Shown here: one piece after another, positions 59,601 through 64,000 of the stretch
Layout of the letters: each line of letters opens with the position of its first letter
Position numbering within the stretch: position 1 is the first letter of the stretch
From: Emmonsiellopsis sp. PD_33
Taxonomy: Eukaryota > Ascomycota > Eurotiomycetes > Onygenales > Ajellomycetaceae
Direction of reading: 5' to 3'
DNA: 64,000 bases
Assembly (NCBI GenBank): GCA_032988165.1
Contig: JANTQF010000090.1
Span: forward strand, 55,242 to 119,241
Notes under the pieces: model-generated
Seen by the model: only the letters and a program-made list of their open reading frames with translations
The model's database searches: none
Told to the model about the DNA's origin: nothing
Position numbers and translations under genes: made by a program

Positions 59601-61893
59601 TTGTTCTACGGGCGGTCCCGCGGGCGGTGGTTAAGTGGTCGACGGGAAGGGTTCGTCGATGGGGATGGGGATGCCGAGGTGGGTGGTGCTGAGCCAATTC
59701 GGATTGATTTGAAACATCTCAATAGTGAGATATTCGGCTTTGTGCTACGGCATATATATGCGGATACGGATGAGGAGTTATTTGAGGATGTGCGGTGTGA
59801 GGAGTTGGAGGATTTTGTGGATTTGGTTATTGATGTTATGGCCGTGGCGAATGAGTTGATGCTGGACCGGTTGGCACAGGTTTGTCAGAAGTTGTTGGGA
59901 AGGTTTGGTTAGTATATTCCCTTCATTTTCCGGTGTAGTTGACGGGGGAAAGAAGCTAATTGTGGAATAGTTAATACGCGCAATGTGTGCCATTATCTAA
60001 ACGCCATAGCACCTTGTTCGGTCACGGCGTTCAAACATGCTGCGCTAGAGTATATATGTCTGAACCTCGAAGCCATGCTTGAGAATAGGTCCGTACCCAC
60101 CACCCCAAGATTAAAGAAAGAAAATTCAATCTAATATCCTATACAGACTCCTCGACGATCTAGACCCTGACCTCTTCTACGAACTTGATGATGTCTGCCG
60201 CGAAAACCAAACGACGTGTCTCCCCATCTCCCGCGGGCGCAACTCCGATGACTTCCTCGTCGAACGATATCCCGAAATAGTCCAGCTCATAGAACATGAC
60301 AGGCAGCGACGGATCGATTCTATGAAGCTGCGATCGCGCCTACATGAAGATGAGCAGCGGGAGGGGAAGATTCGGGCTGTCTCAGCAGCAGGTGGTAGTG
60401 GTATTGGGATGTCATCACCGCTTGCACGAAAAAGTAATCCGATGCTAGTAAAGGAGACAGAGCCTGCTAGCCCCGTGCTCAAATCAAAGCCGTCGGCGGG
60501 TGATTTAATTTTCCACATGGATGATGAGAATCTGCTCAACACGACCGATTTGGGTCACCCCCAACAGATGCAGAGAGATATTATGCGTGATGAAGAAGAC
60601 TATCGCGAGCAACGGGATTCTAAACCGGAAACACCCCCGCCTAGTATGCGTCCTTTGAGCAGGACTGGTGGGGCGGACCCTCCAAAGGCACCATGGGGAT
60701 CCGTTGCGCCCTCCTCAAATACAAAAGCCGGCTTAAAGGACATCATGGCAGAAACCTCCGGCGGCCATCCACCACATCCACCAGTCACGGGAGAGGGCGT
60801 ATCTACATCTATGCCCACGCCCCATCGCGGCGCACAACAAAGTCGAATCGCCACACCATCATCAGCAAAGCTCTCGCAGAAAGAGCGCAAAAAACTCCAG
60901 CAGCAACAGGCACAGGAGTTGCTCGCTGAGCAGGAGGCGGCGAAGTCGAAGGCATCAGCTTCCCCGTGGAAAATCGTCGGGAATACGCCGCCAACGCCAA
61001 TGGTGGCGCGGGTTGATGGGAAACAGCCGCAGCAACAGCAACAGCAACAGCAACAACAGCAGACCCGTCGTAATGTGTCCATGCCGATTCGAGCCCCGTC
61101 GAAGGCGTCAATGACGCTCCGGCAGACCGTAGCCGGCGGCTCACCATCCCCATCACCACAAAACGACACACCTTCGAAACGGGAGGAATCACGAACTGTC
61201 TCAACGCCAATAAAACCCCCCCCCCGTCCCCCCACCAACACAGACTACCCACGAGCACCTCATCAACAACCTCCACCCCACCATTTCCCCTCCACCCCAA
61301 CACCAGCCCGTACAATCCACCACCCGCGCCCCTCCTACACCTCCTCCCCGCCACCCACTCATTTCTCCCTCGCCTCCATCCTGCACGAACAACAGTCTGA
61401 AAAGGACGAGATCCGCGAGGCCGCCACGGCCAAGCATAAGCTGCAGGATATCCAGCTGGAGCAGGAGTTTCAGGAATGGTGGGATCAGGAGAGTCGGCGG
61501 GTGCGTGAGGAGGCGGAGGCTGAGGCTGAGGCAGCGAATGCGAATGCGAATTCCTCTGGCGCGAGGAGGGGTGGGGGTGGAAGAGGGAGAGGTAGAGGGG
61601 GTAGGGGTGCAGGGAATTCTGCACCGGCCCTAGCACCTGGACCTGGACCTGTGTCTGCTAAAGGGAAGGGCCGCGGCCGAAGAGGCGGTGGCGGCGCTAG
61701 TGCTGCTACAGGCAATATATCCGCTGGGCTAGCCAAGGCTAGTAACGAGCAGAGCTCATCGCAGGCTAGTGCTGGTACTGCTGATCGTGGGCGGGGAGGT
61801 GGTGGTCGGGGGAGTTCAAGGGGACGAGGCGGTGGTGGTAGTAGTGGTGGTGCGCGTGGAAGGGGGAAGGAGAGGGCGGTGTCGTCGTCCTAG
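56694..61893 (+). CDS. IBtk-like ankyrin/RCC1/BTB protein
   Basis: This is the fungal counterpart of animal inhibitor of Bruton tyrosine kinase (IBtk) and, I believe, of fission yeast Btb3, BTB proteins that serve as cullin-3 ubiquitin-ligase adaptors. Three exons, 56694-59907, 59971-60088 and 60147-61893, join in phase to give 1692 residues. Order: a short start MSSKLWQYFLHDDVD; Ala/Ser/Thr-rich linker; ankyrin repeats at about 105-175 (DQYGRTLLHLIA, ESGWTALHRALYAGN); RCC1-type blades at about 265-490 (TFGSNKNLSLGLGD, FTWGTNKYGQLG); a first BTB at about 795-915 and a second at about 940-1060 (SSDVLIELADGAEVPAHSQ). The C-terminal third is disordered, with a glutamine run (61027-61062) and an RGG-rich end, as in RNA-binding proteins. 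The start fits the family. Confidence 0.88.
61027..61062 (+). repeat. CAG/CAA tract coding for a glutamine run
   Basis: A run of alternating CAG and CAA codons gives 11 consecutive glutamines in the disordered C-terminal part of the IBtk-like protein. The mixed codons make it less slippage-prone than pure CAG. Length may differ between strains. Confidence 0.9.
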
Positions 61894-62331
61894 TTCATTT
61901 GGTGAATTTGTTGGCGGTGGTGAAATGGGTTTGACTTGAATCCATTAGATGGGCGTTATGTTTCTGATTCGATGTGTTATTATTTACTTATTATTTATAT
62001 GGTTTAATCCTATTTTTCTTTCTGGTTCTGTGATGTTTGTATAGTTATGGGACAGATATCCAGGATGGATGGATGGATGGATGGATAGACGGGGTAACCA
62101 TGGCGTTTAGGTTCAATTAAATTGGGTTATGTATGAGATCACTGCTAATAATGGATCTGATTTAGTTGGTTAATGGGGTTATTTCCCCAATGGAGTAATA
62201 AAAGGGGGTTCATTTCACACGGATGAATATTAACTACCAGATACTACCATATCCAACAGTTACGGAATACAAAAGAAATAGCACATCATCAAGTCCCAAG
62301 TAGAGAACAATACCCAAAGAAAAAAAACCAC
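61894..62331. other. Convergent intergenic region
   Basis: This region lies between the stops of the IBtk-like gene and the membrane-protein gene and should contain both 3' untranslated regions. It includes a (GGAT)x6 simple repeat at 62063-62086. No gene is seen. Confidence 0.6.
62063..62086. repeat. (GGAT)x6 microsatellite
   Basis: Six perfect GGAT units lie in the downstream region of the IBtk-like gene. Confidence 0.9.
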
Positions 62332-63798
62332 CTAACAATCGCCCCCCCACCCCCCATCCCTCCTCTGTCCAAAATCCCTCCTAACCTCCGCCACGCCCCT
62401 AACCACCCCCACCAACGAATCCGCCCAATTCCCCTCCCCCCTCTCCACCCTCTCCCTCCTCTGCCTCTCCGCCTCCGTCTCCTGCCTCACCTCCTCCTCC
62501 ACCTCGCCCCCCTCCCTCCTCACCACCTCCCTCCGATTCGCCCCCACCGCCTCCCGATACCCCACCATCTCCCCATCCCTCGCCCTCCCCAACACCGACT
62601 CCCTCACCAAATTCTCAAAACACACCAACCACGCCTCCTCATTCATGCCGCAGGCATACCGCTCCTCGTACCAGGCGTACCAGGTGGCGTGGATGGGTTG
62701 ATAGCGGCGCTCGAGGAGGATGAGTAAGGGCCAGGTGAGCAGCCAGAGCTGGAGGAGGACGCAGGTCCACCAGATGAATGGGTTGGTGCGCAGGCGGTTG
62801 AGCGGGTGCGGGGTGTAGACTTTCAGGCTGGCGTTGTGCGTGTGGGTGGTGATGGAGATGTGGCCGCGGTAGTTGAGGGAGCGGATGAGGGAGGTGAGGC
62901 CGGAGGTGATTTTGGAGTGGTTCCAGGTTACGGGGGAGAGGGTGCGGGTGAAGGTGAAGCTGGGGGTGCGGGTGGTTAGTTATTGGGGGATATAAAAAAG
63001 GGGCAGGGGAAAAACTCACGATCTCACACCCGCCTTGTCCTCGCAAAACCGCCGACACCACTCTTCCAACCCGGGGCCCTGCTCCGGATTCAACGGCCGT
63101 CCCTCCTCCACATCCCCCTCCGCCTCCCCGGTAACACTAACCCTCGTCTTCCCCCTCCCGCGACTCCTCAACCTCCCCCCCCTCCACGCCCTCTCCCCAT
63201 CCCCATCCCGCACCACATCAACCTTAACCCAACTCTCCCCCTCCCCAAACCACAGACTACTCTCCGGCAACACCGAGCCGGCACAATTAATCCGAAAATC
63301 AAAATCCACCACCGTATCCCTCGTCGTCCTGCTCTCGCCCTTACTCGACTCCGTCCGGTGCGTCACCGTATGCGTGCCGCGGACATAAATCATCGGCACG
63401 GGCGGGCGTCGCGCATGGCTGGTGATCAAGGAATGCAGCGCCTTCGCGTCCGTGGATAAGGTCGGGTCGAGCGTGATGATGCCCGTTGTCTTTTTGCGTT
63501 TCGAGGCGACGGGCCGCCCGCTGGGTACGGCGTAGTAGTCAACCACGCGGTCGTTGACGGTGGAGAGCTCGGCGGAGTCGGGGAAGAGGAAGGGGTGGAG
63601 AGATGTGGCTGCGGCTGCGGCTGCTGGGGCGAAGTGGAGGGCGGGGACATCGTTGGCTGTGTCTGTGTCTGCGTAGGCGGGGGGGCTGTCGTCTGGTTCG
63701 AGGTCGTTGTAGGGCTGGAGGGAGTGGGCGGAGGCGGCGGAGGAGGAGAGGGGGGGTTCGTCTTCGTAGGGGCGCTGGGCGGGGGGTGGGCGGCCCAT
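62332..63798 (-). CDS. Conserved fungal membrane-anchored protein
   Basis: I do not know its function. Two exons, 63798-63020 and 62959-62332, join in phase (donor GTGAGT, an AACTAAC branch, acceptor CCCAG), giving 468 residues. The N-terminal ~90 residues are disordered and Ala/Pro-rich (EDEPPLSSSAASAHS, DDSPPAYADTD). A mixed domain follows (VVDFDFRINCAGS and a W-rich stretch). One or a tightly paired membrane segment lies at about 321-342 (FIWWTCVLLQLWLLTWPLLI), followed by a Tyr/Trp-rich juxtamembrane stretch (WYAWYEERYACGMNEEAW) and a highly charged Arg/Glu C-terminal helix. A PPAY motif near the N-terminus could recruit Nedd4/Rsp5-type ubiquitin ligases. No signal peptide is visible. Confidence 0.8.
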
Positions 63799-64000
63799 TG
63801 CGGTTGTTCTACGCGTGTGGGTATATGGGGGGGGTTAAGATACAGGTGGCTATCTTCGTTTCAAGCTGTCTGCCTGGAATGAAGAGCGTCTGAGATTCGT
63901 TTTATTCCTTTTGCTTTTTTGTTTTTTGTTTTTAGGTATTTCTGTTTGGGCTGATTTTTGTCGATGAAATGTAGTAACAAAGACGATTTACCTAGGGTAG
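63799..64000. other. Upstream region of the membrane-protein gene
   Basis: These two hundred bases precede the minus-strand start at 63798 and contain a T-rich tract at 63898-63935. They should be part of its promoter and leader. Nothing more is seen before the window ends. Confidence 0.5.

Overview
The window looks like nuclear DNA of a filamentous ascomycete, most likely a eurotiomycete. The evidence is short introns (about 50-200 nt) with GT-AG ends and CTAAC-type branch sites, fungal-type Mediator, Atg13 and SSU-processome proteins, and two AT-rich, CpG-free transposon islands. CpG-stripped repeats of this sort are known from Onygenales such as Coccidioides, so that order is my leading guess, but the sequence does not prove it.

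Layout. Positions 1-6658 form an AT-rich island with no CG dinucleotide that I could find. It holds decayed transposase (1-480, minus), unassigned decayed reading frames and a 173-bp tandem repeat (5895-6490). A secreted GMC oxidoreductase gene (6671-8759, minus) lies between this island and a second one, a dead Mutator-like transposon with 97-bp terminal inverted repeats (10200-13489). Next come a single-pass membrane protein gene (14886-15603, minus), a nine-exon gene for a ~1410-residue coiled-coil protein (17345-22230, plus) and the gene for mitochondrial ribosomal protein bL33m (22941-23231, minus), whose first exon is 13 nt. Positions 23232-35900 are gene-poor, with one clear gene, a small CxxC/CxxxxH protein (29423-30007, minus).

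The 35.9-46.1 kb part is compact: MED13 (minus), ENP2/NOL10 (plus), an enoyl-CoA hydratase/isomerase (minus), a 65-residue unknown (plus) and a sulfotransferase-like gene with a possible broken frame (minus). After a gene-poor stretch come ATG13 (50620-53676, minus), an IBtk-like ankyrin/RCC1/BTB protein of ~1692 residues (56694-61893, plus) and a conserved fungal membrane protein (62332-63798, minus).

The genes do not form a pathway or a biosynthetic cluster. Most are housekeeping: transcription (MED13), ribosome biogenesis (ENP2), mitochondrial translation (bL33m), autophagy (ATG13), acyl-CoA metabolism and probable ubiquitin-ligase adaptation (IBtk-like). I rebuilt the multi-exon models by hand from splice signals and reading-frame continuity; none was tested against transcripts or databases. 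I saw no convincing undescribed system. The most unusual items are the CpG-free islands around the GMC gene, the phase break in the sulfotransferase gene, and an upstream frame whose stop overlaps the start codon of the IBtk-like gene.
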